Source of the DNA: a virus
Virus record (IMG/VR): IMGVR_UViG_3300020207_000092
Location: 1-32,604 of that record
Length of the DNA: 32,604 nt
Reading direction: 5' to 3' (one strand)
Made by a program: the position numbers and the translations under genes. A model generated the notes under the pieces. That model saw only the letters and a program-made list of their open reading frames with translations, was not told the origin of the DNA and ran no database searches. This document shows positions 13,482 through 23,520 of this stretch, piece after piece; the first letter of the stretch is position 1; each line of letters starts with the position of its first letter.

Positions 13482-13838
13482 ATGGATATTTGTACACTAA
13501 CTAACGCTGCAAAAACACAAATTGACGCACTTTGCACAGAACATTCGTGCCATGCAATTACTTTAAACATTAAAGGCGGAGGATGTGCCGGATTCGAATA
13601 TGATTGGGGCATGATAATGTCTCCTGAAGAAATAGAAGAAGGTGACGAAATATTAAAAACTGACAATGATTCTTATTTTGTAATAGGAAAGCATTCAATT
13701 ATGTTCTTAATCGGAACTGAAATAGATTACACAAAAAGCATAATAGGATCTACTTTTGAAATTAGAAATCCTAATGCGCAATCTGCATGTGGATGTGGTG
13801 TTAGCGTAAACTTTAATATGGATACTATTCCATTATAA
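13482..13838 (+). CDS. IscA/HesB-like A-type Fe-S cluster carrier
   Basis: At 118 aa the length is typical. The three conserved cysteines are present: GGGCAGFEY (C35) and SACGCGVSVNF (C103, C105), with the usual strand order and an IDYTK...GSTFEIRNPNA segment before the CGCG motif. A-type carriers accept or transfer 2Fe-2S or 4Fe-4S clusters to apo-enzymes. Phage copies are known in marine T4-like genomes. Here possible local clients are the radical SAM enzyme at 10204 and host or phage Fe-S proteins; this is inference. A late box lies upstream, and the giant fibre gene follows after 20 nt, so the two may be co-transcribed. Confidence 0.9.
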   Translation: MDICTLTNAAKTQIDALCTEHSCHAITLNIKGGGCAGFEYDWGMIMSPEEIEEGDEILKTDNDSYFVIGKHSIMFLIGTEIDYTKSIIGSTFEIRNPNAQSACGCGVSVNFNMDTIPL

Positions 13839-13858
13839 TATAACTGGAGCAAATTTAA

Positions 13859-16800
13859 ATGGCTAAACAAGAAATTGATATTGGTGTTGAGGGTAATGAC
13901 GGCACTGGTGATAGCATACGTGAATCGTTTCGTAAAGTAAACGAAAACTTTAATGAGATTTATGCTGTATTTGGAGAAGGTGGCCAAATTAGTTTTACCA
14001 CACTTGGCGACACACCAGACAACTTAATACCAACTACAGTTCCGTTAGTGAACGACGGAGCAACTGCATTTGATTTAGCAGAATTTGCTAGTGACTCAGC
14101 ATTAAATCCAAGTGATGTAGATAGTGTTTTAATATCCGTTACACCTTCTAGAGATAAGATAATTTTAAGAACTAACTTTAGACAAGTAAGCCAAGACTTG
14201 ACTCCGACACTTGGCGGTCCACTTGATGCTAGAGGACAAGGCGATGCTAATATTACACCAATCGCATTAAGTTCACAATCTATATCACAAGAAGCAGTAA
14301 ATGCATTTAACTCTGCACACGGTTTACCTGGTGTTACTATTGACGATCTTGTAATTACAAAAGGCTATGCAGACGGAAGATATATTGCAGGTGATTTGCC
14401 AGTACGTTTACAAGACGAACCTGCAGATGCTTCAGAGTATACACTAATTGTTGATTCTTATGCTAATGGTAATCTTGTAATTAATAGTCACGGATTTGAT
14501 AGAACTATTAATGGCGCTGAATATAGATTTAATGCTGAAGATAATGATCCAACAGGACTTATTACTAACACAGTATATTACTTACGTTATGCTACAGCAG
14601 ATCAATTAAGTGTACATGAAACTAGAGAAGACGCAAAAGTACAAAGTCAAAATGATGCAGAATTAAACAAAATTTTTGTTACAGGTATTATTGCTAGTGA
14701 TGATGAACACTCATTTGTTGACACCGGTTATGATCCTACACTAGAAGGATTTTTCCTAGCAAACGAAGCAATACCACGTAAGAGTGCAGTTCGTAGACAA
14801 GGCGATAAAATGTCAGGGCCATTAATTTTACATGATAGCCCAGGTGAACTTGCAGGACTTACAAACGTTCCAGAAGAATTACAAGCAGCTACAAAATATT
14901 ATGTAGACAACACTTCTTATTCAGCACAAGATAATTTATTTGTAAGTACAAAAGGTGATGATACTATGAAAGGTGTGCCTTCAGGTAAAGAAGGTACATC
15001 ATTTAACTATGCATACGGAAGTATTAATGCCGCAGCTCGACGAGCTGAAGAAATGATACGTGCATCAGAAGCAGAGCCTGGTCCTTACTTCCAAACAATT
15101 ACAATTAATGACGGTGTTGATAATGCTGTTGTTGACACAGCAAACTTTAACAATCCGCTGCCACAATTTACACTTGCAAAAGATTTAATACAAGCAAACA
15201 GAGACTTTATTATTGCAGAAGTTAGGGCTTACTTAGCATTTAAATATCCTGATTTTGATTACGATATAGAAACTTGTGATAGAGACACAGGTTTAATATT
15301 AGATGCTATTTCGTTTGATATAGCTAAAAGTTTTAGTGATACACTAAACAATGCTAACTCCTTAACAAGGAAAGCAGGCGAACGTTATTATGCAAATGCA
15401 AGCGGACGTATTGCTATTACTAGACAGGTAGTTGAAACTGTAGATGCTATTGAACATGCTAAAGATGTTGTTGCAGCAATACTATTAAACAGACCGTTTA
15501 ACCAAACACCAATTGATGACATTTCGTCAGCGCAGATTGCTAAGATTACTACAACTGCACCACATGGATTAATTACAGGTAACATTATAAAACCAGAAGG
15601 TATTGTAGGTCCAACTGAACTTAATGACAATTTTTATTATGTAAAGGTACTTTCAACTACAGAATTTGAGATTTTTACAGATAAAGATTTAGAATTCCCA
15701 GTAGATACTATTGTATTAGATGATTATGATTCCGGTGGCATTGTCGGACAATTCTATCAAACAGACGAGCAACAGTTTATCGGAGTATCAGATGCAACAG
15801 CGCCAGCAAGAACAGGTGTTGGTGATAAATTTGACTTATTAATCGAAATTATGACTGAAGGACTTGATGCTGGTCAGGTTGAGAACTTTGGTAAAACATA
15901 TTACATTTATATTGATCCAGGTGCTGCTAATGCATCAACTGACCAAGCGACTGATACAAATAGAGATATTATTCCAGGTAAAGTAGTAGTTGGTAAAATA
16001 TCAGAAGCACAAGGTAGAATTGTAAACTATTATGCAAAAGCTGCACCAGGAAATCCAGACGGCACAGGTACCTTTGATGTTATCGAAGTACACTTGCTTA
16101 AAGCTAAAGACTTTATCGCTAATGAAGATCTAGAATACGGTAACTTTGTTAATAAGAAACAAATTACAATTTTTGTTGAATCAGGACAGTACGAAGAAGA
16201 CTATCCAATTAAAGTTTCGGCAAATGTGTCTATTAAGGGTGACGAATTTAGACGTGTGATTGTAAGACCTAAGAGACGTGTGTCACAATCTCCGTGGGCA
16301 AACACATATATGTATCGTGATGCAGATTTTGACGGGATCACTGTTGCAGATAAAGGTGCTAGATTCTATAACCAAACAGACGAGTTACAAGGATTTTTTG
16401 GCTTCCACTATTTGTCAAATCCAGAAAAGCCTTTAAACGTTGGACTTCCAGTAACAAATGCTGGCGAATATGTTAATGCAGCAGCTATTCTTAATGAAAA
16501 CAAAGCATTTATCCAAGAAGAAATTATTAATTACATCAATCAAAATGTAAACGACATACTTTATGATAAAGATCAATTTAGTGCAGATTTAGAAAATATT
16601 TTAAATGGTATTACATATGACATTGTTTTAAGATCATCATACCATTCAACGTCATTAGGATTAAAATTCCAAAGAGACAAATCTATCTATAAAGATCAAA
16701 AATTGAAAGATATTTGGGTAGCAGCATTAACTGAAGCAAAATCAATTGTTTCAGGATATGCAAATGTTGGTAACTTAGCAGATGCTAAGTTTGACGAAAT

Positions 16801-19800
16801 TATTAATATTATTAATAACGGCGTTATGGATACTGACACTGGCGCAACATATCCTATCACATTTACTACCTTCGAAGGTAGCTCAGTAAATAGTGAAAAT
16901 GCTAGAGATCAACTTCAAGCAAACAAAGAATTTATTGCACAAGAAGCACTAGCGTATTTAAAATCAATTGCACCTAGAAAATATATTGACGAAGATATAA
17001 GATTGAGAGACTATAGAAATATAGTTGACGCATTAACTCATGATATACTATATGGCGGAAATTATGCTATTGTCGAACTTGCAAAAGATTACTTTATATC
17101 TGATGTTATTAGATTAGAAATAACAACTCGAGAAGAAACGCTTGAAACATTAACTCACTTAAAAACTGTAATTGAAGATATTGTTTTAGAAAATAGTGTT
17201 ACTCCGACAACAGGTAATAGCGAAAGTCAAAACACATCAAATAGCCCTGCTACATCAACAGAAGTGGGACTTTTAAATGCGTATATTAATATTTTATACA
17301 CACAAATAGAAAATGACAACTTACTAAATATTCCTTCACAAAATTATCCGTTATTATCACCAGGTGATTCTGCATTGCTTGCAGCAAAATCAAGTATAGA
17401 TGGTAATCTTGCTGGACTGCTTTCTACTATATTAGTGTTTAACGACAACGGTGCTAATACTGTTTTAAATTACAATGCTTCGAAATGTAGAAGAGATGTA
17501 GGTTTAGTTATTGATGCAATCTGTGACGATCTTGTACGTGGAGGAGCTGAGTTTTCGACAGAAGTTCAAGGCGAATACTATGATAGTTATATTTTACAAT
17601 ATAACAATGGAGGATTTGGCGGACAAGAAAACGCAACAAAAGCAGCAATTTTAAGAATAGGTTATGTTGCTGAAAGGTTATTAGCCGGTGCATATGATGC
17701 TAATGATATATTACAAGATCCATTAGATTCTGATTACGAAGCACCAGACTTTCAATATGGCACAGGTGAAGTAAACTCAAATAACATTGTTAACACTCTA
17801 CTTGATAAAATTGTGTTTGCATTTGATGTTAACTACAATCCACCTAAGCGCAACGACGAAATGGATGCGTTCTTGATGAACGATGCAACTATCCTACGTA
17901 ACTTAACAGTTCAAGGACACGGCGGATTCTTGCTTGTACTTGACCCTGATGGACAAATTCTAACTAAATCTCCATATATCCAAACTGGATCTAGTTTTAG
18001 TAAATCAAAAGGAAACCAAAAAATATTTGGTGGTGGTATGTTTGTTGATGCGTATGCAGGAAACTTACCAGTATACGTTCCAGAAACAATCGACCCAACA
18101 GGCGAAGGAAGCCCTGAAAGTGGTAAAACAAATAACTTTGAAATTTGGGTACGTTCTGAAGAAGGGCAAGGATTGTTTATTAGACAACCACAGTTACCAT
18201 GTCCGTTTTATGTAGAAGGTAGACGTTTCCAAGTTAACGCTATATCAGATTATAGCCAAGCAAATGGCTGGTGTAAACTTTACTTAGATGTAACATCAAA
18301 TAGCGGCGCCGGCTATGACGAAACACAGTTTGAAGAAAATAGAGGTAATATTGGTAGAACAATTTACTTGCAAACAGCTGGTAACCGTTCTATGCTTGGT
18401 AACGACTTTACACAAATTAACGACTTAGGATATGGACTTGTTACTAACAATGGTGCGTTCTCTGAGATGGTGTCTATGTTCACATACTACTGTCAAGCAG
18501 CGTACTATGCGAAAAACGGTTCAGAGATTCGTTCACTAAACGGTTCTAACGGTTATGGTAACTTTGGTCTTGTTGCTGAAGGTGCTGATCCAAACGAAAT
18601 TCCAGATCAGGTTTCATACGGCTATGATATGGTATTCCCAGGTAAAGCAATTACATATAATAATTCAGGAACCAATACTAACTTACAAGGTGCAATACAA
18701 ATTGCTCTTACAGATTGTAAGTTTCCTCCATTACCTAACGCAATTATACAAATTGATCATGGTGGTGCAATAGGTGTATTAAGATATTCTATCGGTGCTG
18801 TTGCTAGAACAAGTCAAGTAGCAACAGGCGGAGTATATAACGATGATGTTTATCTATTACAGTTGACTGGTACAACAAATGGTGAAAACGGAGAATTCTT
18901 TAATACACTACAAGATACACTAGCAGACGGAACATATGTAGAATTTAGATCATCCGAAACACACATTTTTGATAAAGTTAGAGATAAAGGAAATATTGTT
19001 GAACGTCCAAGTACTGCGGTTAACTTTGATGAAACAGACGATATTACTTACAGATCAGTTTCATTCTCAGGTACAAACAACTTCGGTGACGACTTAGGTA
19101 CTACAAGTGTACAAACTACATTCAATCAACCTTATGACTTTATTGAACTTTATACAGATTCAACAAACCTAGGTGGCGGACAAGGCGGTGCGCAAGGCGA
19201 TACTTCGATAGCTATTCTAATCAATGGCGACGATGTTCCTGACTTTAATGCAGTTATTGAAGAACGTATAACTCGCGACATTTATGGAAACCAACCTCCG
19301 GGTGTTACACTGTATCCTAATGCACACGACTTGATTGCACGTAACTTGCGTTATGTACAAGAAGAAGTAGTTGCATTTGTAAACACTCTTCCAGGATTTG
19401 CTGGAACATATGACGAAAGAAAATGTTATAGAGATACTGGACTTATCGTACGTGGTGTAGCAATGGACTTGCTTTATGGTGGTAATGCAAATACTGTACA
19501 AAATGCTAACAAGTACTATGTAGGAACAGTATTACAACTACCCGACGACGGATCACAAACAGCCGAAACAATCGCTGCAATCGATAAAGCAAAAGAAATT
19601 ATCGAAAGTTATATCTTACCAAGAGTAGCATGGAGTACAGCAAATGCTAATGGTTACACACAAGACACAACTGGTAGTGCAGCAGAAGCAGGAGCAGCAA
19701 CTAGTGCAGCTACATTGTTTGATATTGTAAGTGACGGCATTGGTGACGTAACAACTATTCCAACCCTAGCAAACACAACAGGTTATGCAGGGGGTATGAT

Positions 19801-22800
19801 TTTTACATACGAAGGTCGAACACACCAGATTGTAGGATATACCGATTTAGGTAGTACAGATCCTAGCGGCAATGGACAAGGACTTCTTAGTATTGACCCT
19901 ATGCCCGTAGCTGATCTTACAGCAGGTGGTACAGGGTTAAGCACAGGAATCTTAACAAACGATAAAATCTTATATGCAGGCTTACCTATCGATAGCACAG
20001 CAGAAATTACTGTTAAAATTTCATTATGTCGTGCAACTGGACATGACTTTACACAAATTGGTACAGGATCATTTAACGATTCAAACTATCCAAATGTTAT
20101 TTTAGGTGATCCGGTTAACGACTTAGCACCGTTCTACTCGGATACTCCAAATGCTACATCAGCACAAGTTTGGGAAAGACGTAAAGGGCGTGTGTTCTGG
20201 ATGTCAACTGACCAATATGGTTTCTTCCGTGTTGGACAATTCTTTGCAGTTGACCAAGCACAAGGTAAAATTACATTTAGTGGTGAAATTGGTATTACTG
20301 GTGCTACTGAACTTGGATTTAGAAAAGGTGTTACCGTTGATGAATTTTCAATTGATGACGAAATGGTTGACGAGTCTGATAGTGCAGTACCAGTTGAAAG
20401 TGCTATTGTCAAATACATTAACAAACGCTTAGGTAGAACTAAAACTGATCAACTAGTTCCTCCAGGTGATAGACTAGGACCAGGGTTTTTACCACTAAGC
20501 GGTTCCGCAGCAATGGAAAACGATCTAGATATGGGCGGCTTCCAAATCAAGCAATTAGCGACACCGACTAGTAATACAGACGCTGCAACAAAGGCGTATG
20601 TAGATACACAATTACTTGCAAACGATAGTTTTGATTCATTACGTGAAACACCTCCTGCAGGATACAATTATCAACAAGCAGGCGATATTGTAATTTATAC
20701 AGGATTGAAGAAAGCTCTAATTACTGTTCCTGTAGATGCATCAGGTACTGATACATTTGAAGTTGATGACGAAATTACAGATGGTACAGGAACTATTGAT
20801 GCAACAATCAAGGATATTATACAAACTACAGATGCTATTGTTGGAGAAAATGAACCAGGTAATAATATTGTTATTATTACATATGAACTAGCGCCTGGTA
20901 GTGCTGACTTTAATTTAGAGCAAGTATATGGCACAGCACTAAAGGCTGATGTGTCTGCTACAATTCTAAGAGGACCATTCGATGAAATTGCAAATGCTAG
21001 AAATACAGTAGGTAGTGACATTGAATATACTATTAATAGAATTAAAAGTACATTAGATGATGCAACAGCAGGTCCTATTGCAGAGTTTGACTTCCAAATT
21101 TCTCAAGAAGTGATTCAAAACGCAGAAATTAGTCCAAACGCAGCAATAGCACAAAGTAAACTACTGTTAAATAGAGCAGGCGTACTAGATACTAGTGCAG
21201 GCTTATATGGATCTGGAGATGATGTAGGTCAAGACAGTAGAGGTCTTGCAGTTTTTGATAGCAAGAGTTTTACAGAAGAAGTTCAGCTAACTGTAAGCGG
21301 AAACATAACAGCATCCGCTGGAGAGTATATCTATCAAGGGACAACAGCAGTTGGTGAAGTAGTAGCTAATGTTACAAACAGTGTTATTGTAGTAGTTAGA
21401 ACAGGTGATGAGTTCCAAATTAATTCAGATATTCTTAACAAAACTACATTTACAAATGGACAAGAAACAGCTCAGTCTGCTTTAGGAGTTACAGTAACTG
21501 ATGTAAAAAATACAGGCTTTATTGGCAGAGCTCCAAGAAGTGTTGACACTAGTAGACTATCTCAAATTCCTGCAAACAGTGTGTTAGGTAGAGAAACTGA
21601 CGGATCGCCAATTAACATAACAGCACTTGTGGTAGGACGAACATATACTATTAATGATCCAGGTAACTCGAACTTTACAACAATTGGAGCAGCTGATAGT
21701 AATGCAGGTACAATATTTGTTGCTAATGGTGCAGGTACCGGTACTGGTACAGTTTTTGAAGTTGGAGATGTAGAAGCAGTTCCGTTTAAAAATATTATTA
21801 AACAAGGTACTGGTCTTGAAGATAGAGATTTTGAAAGTTCTACCATTGTTACTTTGACTGGTCAAAAATTAAATTTTGCTACACCAGTAAATGCAATAGA
21901 TGGCGAAGTTATAACACAAGGACAAACACAAGGTACTGTACAAGGTAGTGTATTCCAAGAACGTTCAATTTATGTAGTAAATGTAATTAACTCAGTCACA
22001 TCGTTACCAGCAGTATTTGCTAACGGTTCTGTAACAGGTTCTCTGTCAGGAACAATTGGTAATGTAATTACAGTTAATACTAACGTTAACTTATCAGGTA
22101 GTGTTTTAGTAAAACAAGAAGACGGCATATACGGTACTACACCGATTAGTATAGGTTCAGCTGGTAATACTATAGCTAGAAGAACTTCTGGCGGTGGCAT
22201 ACAGGCTAACTCACTTATTATTGGTAGCGCAAGTACAAACGAAGTACTCAGCGAAGTCGGCGGCGTACTATCTTTTAAAACACCTACACAAGGTATTATT
22301 CTTCAAGCAACTGGAAATAGCAAACCAGTAATGCACACAGGCGGTACTATAGAAGTTGGTGATATTGCTGCTGGTGCATCTAGTGAAAGTTCCTTCCATG
22401 AAAATAGTACTTATGGATCAAGTGGCGGAGCAGGTACTACCGAAGAAACAAGTGCTCTAGCAACAAGATGGTTATATACATCTTTTATCGAAACACCAAA
22501 CGAAAAAGGTGCATCTTCATGTGGTATTAGCATAGGATCAGGAACTGGATTTACAAATGCAGCCAATGATACTATTTTGTTAATTGCTAACGGTACTGAA
22601 AGAATAGTAGTAAAATCAAATGCAACAACTATCAATGGTTCACTTACTGTAACAGGCAATGATATTAATACAAATAGCAGTCTTAATATTACAGCAGGAG
22701 GCAATATTGATGTTAAGAAAGCTAACGGTACTGACCAAGCATTCTTAGTAGACGGTACAACTGGTAATACTACTGTTGCAGGTACGCTAGGAGTTACCGG

Positions 22801-23488
22801 AGAAATTACTACTAATGCAAATCTTGGTGTAGCAACTAGTGCAACATTTGGCGGCGGTTATGGATCCACTGGTACATCAATTAGTACTGACGGTAACATA
22901 AGCACCAATGGTAACGTACAGATTGATGGTAACTTAGAAGTTGACGGTAATATTGATTTAGGAAATAACTCAGCAGATACTATTACATTTACTGGTTCAG
23001 TAGATAGTAATATTATACCATCAGGAACAAGAAACCTAGGTAGTTCAACATCAAGGTGGAGCACAGTATATGGTGACACATTCTCAGGTACTGCTACAAC
23101 TGCAAAATACGCTGACTTAGCTGAAAACTATCTAGCAGATGCAGACTACGAAGCTGGAACAGTTTTAGTTCTCGGTGGTGACGCAGAAGTTACTGTAACT
23201 AATGTTAAAGGTGATCGTAGAGTAGCTGGGGTAGTTACAACTAATCCAGCACACTTAATGAACAGCGCACTAGAAGGCGATCATGTTGTAGGTGTAGCAC
23301 TAACAGGTCGTGTTCCATGTAAAGTTCTTGGTAAGGTATCTAAAGGTGATATACTTGTAACAAGTGCAATACCAGGGTATGCTATTGTTGATAACAATCC
23401 ACAGTATGGTACAATAATTGGTAAAGCAGTTGAAGCAAAAGATAGCAGTGATAAAGGAATTGTTGAAGTATTAGTAGGCAAATCTTAA
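13859..23488 (+). CDS. giant tail-fibre / virion protein, 3209 aa
   Basis: An uninterrupted 9.6-kb gene, preceded by TGGAGC. The N-terminus has DIGVEGNDGTGDSIRESF followed by KVNENFNEIY, a module also seen in the gene at 25173 and common at the start of marine phage fibres. About residue 360, LFVSTKGDDT and YAYGSINAAARRAEEM open a beta-helix-like region that continues to FVESGQYEEDYPIKVSANVS (near 769), a pectate-lyase-like pattern. Five alpha-helical repeats with an RDTGLI-type core lie between about residues 449 and 1890. Near 2117, DQYGFFRVGQFFAVDQ begins another conserved block. The C-terminus (from about 3059) has LGSSTSRWSTVYGDTF then LAENYLADADYEAGTVLVLG, a peptidase-G2-like / fibre-tip module. 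It probably forms a trimeric adhesin-bearing fibre that contacts the host. The late promoter of the IscA-like gene likely drives it. Confidence 0.85.
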   Translation: MAKQEIDIGVEGNDGTGDSIRESFRKVNENFNEIYAVFGEGGQISFTTLGDTPDNLIPTTVPLVNDGATAFDLAEFASDSALNPSDVDSVLISVTPSRDKIILRTNFRQVSQDLTPTLGGPLDARGQGDANITPIALSSQSISQEAVNAFNSAHGLPGVTIDDLVITKGYADGRYIAGDLPVRLQDEPADASEYTLIVDSYANGNLVINSHGFDRTINGAEYRFNAEDNDPTGLITNTVYYLRYATADQLSVHETREDAKVQSQNDAELNKIFVTGIIASDDEHSFVDTGYDPTLEGFFLANEAIPRKSAVRRQGDKMSGPLILHDSPGELAGLTNVPEELQAATKYYVDNTSYSAQDNLFVSTKGDDTMKGVPSGKEGTSFNYAYGSINAAARRAEEMIRASEAEPGPYFQTITINDGVDNAVVDTANFNNPLPQFTLAKDLIQANRDFIIAEVRAYLAFKYPDFDYDIETCDRDTGLILDAISFDIAKSFSDTLNNANSLTRKAGERYYANASGRIAITRQVVETVDAIEHAKDVVAAILLNRPFNQTPIDDISSAQIAKITTTAPHGLITGNIIKPEGIVGPTELNDNFYYVKVLSTTEFEIFTDKDLEFPVDTIVLDDYDSGGIVGQFYQTDEQQFIGVSDATAPARTGVGDKFDLLIEIMTEGLDAGQVENFGKTYYIYIDPGAANASTDQATDTNRDIIPGKVVVGKISEAQGRIVNYYAKAAPGNPDGTGTFDVIEVHLLKAKDFIANEDLEYGNFVNKKQITIFVESGQYEEDYPIKVSANVSIKGDEFRRVIVRPKRRVSQSPWANTYMYRDADFDGITVADKGARFYNQTDELQGFFGFHYLSNPEKPLNVGLPVTNAGEYVNAAAILNENKAFIQEEIINYINQNVNDILYDKDQFSADLENILNGITYDIVLRSSYHSTSLGLKFQRDKSIYKDQKLKDIWVAALTEAKSIVSGYANVGNLADAKFDEIINIINNGVMDTDTGATYPITFTTFEGSSVNSENARDQLQANKEFIAQEALAYLKSIAPRKYIDEDIRLRDYRNIVDALTHDILYGGNYAIVELAKDYFISDVIRLEITTREETLETLTHLKTVIEDIVLENSVTPTTGNSESQNTSNSPATSTEVGLLNAYINILYTQIENDNLLNIPSQNYPLLSPGDSALLAAKSSIDGNLAGLLSTILVFNDNGANTVLNYNASKCRRDVGLVIDAICDDLVRGGAEFSTEVQGEYYDSYILQYNNGGFGGQENATKAAILRIGYVAERLLAGAYDANDILQDPLDSDYEAPDFQYGTGEVNSNNIVNTLLDKIVFAFDVNYNPPKRNDEMDAFLMNDATILRNLTVQGHGGFLLVLDPDGQILTKSPYIQTGSSFSKSKGNQKIFGGGMFVDAYAGNLPVYVPETIDPTGEGSPESGKTNNFEIWVRSEEGQGLFIRQPQLPCPFYVEGRRFQVNAISDYSQANGWCKLYLDVTSNSGAGYDETQFEENRGNIGRTIYLQTAGNRSMLGNDFTQINDLGYGLVTNNGAFSEMVSMFTYYCQAAYYAKNGSEIRSLNGSNGYGNFGLVAEGADPNEIPDQVSYGYDMVFPGKAITYNNSGTNTNLQGAIQIALTDCKFPPLPNAIIQIDHGGAIGVLRYSIGAVARTSQVATGGVYNDDVYLLQLTGTTNGENGEFFNTLQDTLADGTYVEFRSSETHIFDKVRDKGNIVERPSTAVNFDETDDITYRSVSFSGTNNFGDDLGTTSVQTTFNQPYDFIELYTDSTNLGGGQGGAQGDTSIAILINGDDVPDFNAVIEERITRDIYGNQPPGVTLYPNAHDLIARNLRYVQEEVVAFVNTLPGFAGTYDERKCYRDTGLIVRGVAMDLLYGGNANTVQNANKYYVGTVLQLPDDGSQTAETIAAIDKAKEIIESYILPRVAWSTANANGYTQDTTGSAAEAGAATSAATLFDIVSDGIGDVTTIPTLANTTGYAGGMIFTYEGRTHQIVGYTDLGSTDPSGNGQGLLSIDPMPVADLTAGGTGLSTGILTNDKILYAGLPIDSTAEITVKISLCRATGHDFTQIGTGSFNDSNYPNVILGDPVNDLAPFYSDTPNATSAQVWERRKGRVFWMSTDQYGFFRVGQFFAVDQAQGKITFSGEIGITGATELGFRKGVTVDEFSIDDEMVDESDSAVPVESAIVKYINKRLGRTKTDQLVPPGDRLGPGFLPLSGSAAMENDLDMGGFQIKQLATPTSNTDAATKAYVDTQLLANDSFDSLRETPPAGYNYQQAGDIVIYTGLKKALITVPVDASGTDTFEVDDEITDGTGTIDATIKDIIQTTDAIVGENEPGNNIVIITYELAPGSADFNLEQVYGTALKADVSATILRGPFDEIANARNTVGSDIEYTINRIKSTLDDATAGPIAEFDFQISQEVIQNAEISPNAAIAQSKLLLNRAGVLDTSAGLYGSGDDVGQDSRGLAVFDSKSFTEEVQLTVSGNITASAGEYIYQGTTAVGEVVANVTNSVIVVVRTGDEFQINSDILNKTTFTNGQETAQSALGVTVTDVKNTGFIGRAPRSVDTSRLSQIPANSVLGRETDGSPINITALVVGRTYTINDPGNSNFTTIGAADSNAGTIFVANGAGTGTGTVFEVGDVEAVPFKNIIKQGTGLEDRDFESSTIVTLTGQKLNFATPVNAIDGEVITQGQTQGTVQGSVFQERSIYVVNVINSVTSLPAVFANGSVTGSLSGTIGNVITVNTNVNLSGSVLVKQEDGIYGTTPISIGSAGNTIARRTSGGGIQANSLIIGSASTNEVLSEVGGVLSFKTPTQGIILQATGNSKPVMHTGGTIEVGDIAAGASSESSFHENSTYGSSGGAGTTEETSALATRWLYTSFIETPNEKGASSCGISIGSGTGFTNAANDTILLIANGTERIVVKSNATTINGSLTVTGNDINTNSSLNITAGGNIDVKKANGTDQAFLVDGTTGNTTVAGTLGVTGEITTNANLGVATSATFGGGYGSTGTSISTDGNISTNGNVQIDGNLEVDGNIDLGNNSADTITFTGSVDSNIIPSGTRNLGSSTSRWSTVYGDTFSGTATTAKYADLAENYLADADYEAGTVLVLGGDAEVTVTNVKGDRRVAGVVTTNPAHLMNSALEGDHVVGVALTGRVPCKVLGKVSKGDILVTSAIPGYAIVDNNPQYGTIIGKAVEAKDSSDKGIVEVLVGKS
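15203..19525 (+). repeat. five diverged helical repeats within the giant fibre gene
   Basis: A repeating unit of about 50-57 residues has the form F-I-x-E-(Y/F) helix, a Y/C-R-D-x-G-L-I core, then D-A-x-x-x-D-(I/L) and GG. Copies start near 15203 (core CDRDTGLILDAISFD), 16500 (ENILNGITYDIV), 16921 (RNIVDALTHDILYGG), 17462 (CRRDVGLVIDAICDDL) and 19349 (CYRDTGLIVRGVAMDLLYGG). The cores are recognisable at protein level but not at DNA level, so the duplications are old. Spacing is irregular, with beta-rich segments between copies. Confidence 0.6.
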
Positions 23489-23492
23489 TTAC

Positions 23493-23500
23493 GATAAATA
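23493..23500 (+). promoter_or_regulatory. T4-type late promoter box GATAAATA
   Basis: CGATAAATA in the 32-nt gap after the giant gene, 20 nt before the ATG at 23521, with AGGAAT as weak ribosome site. Confidence 0.72.
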
Positions 23501-23520
23501 TGTAAAATAGGAATAAAAGA

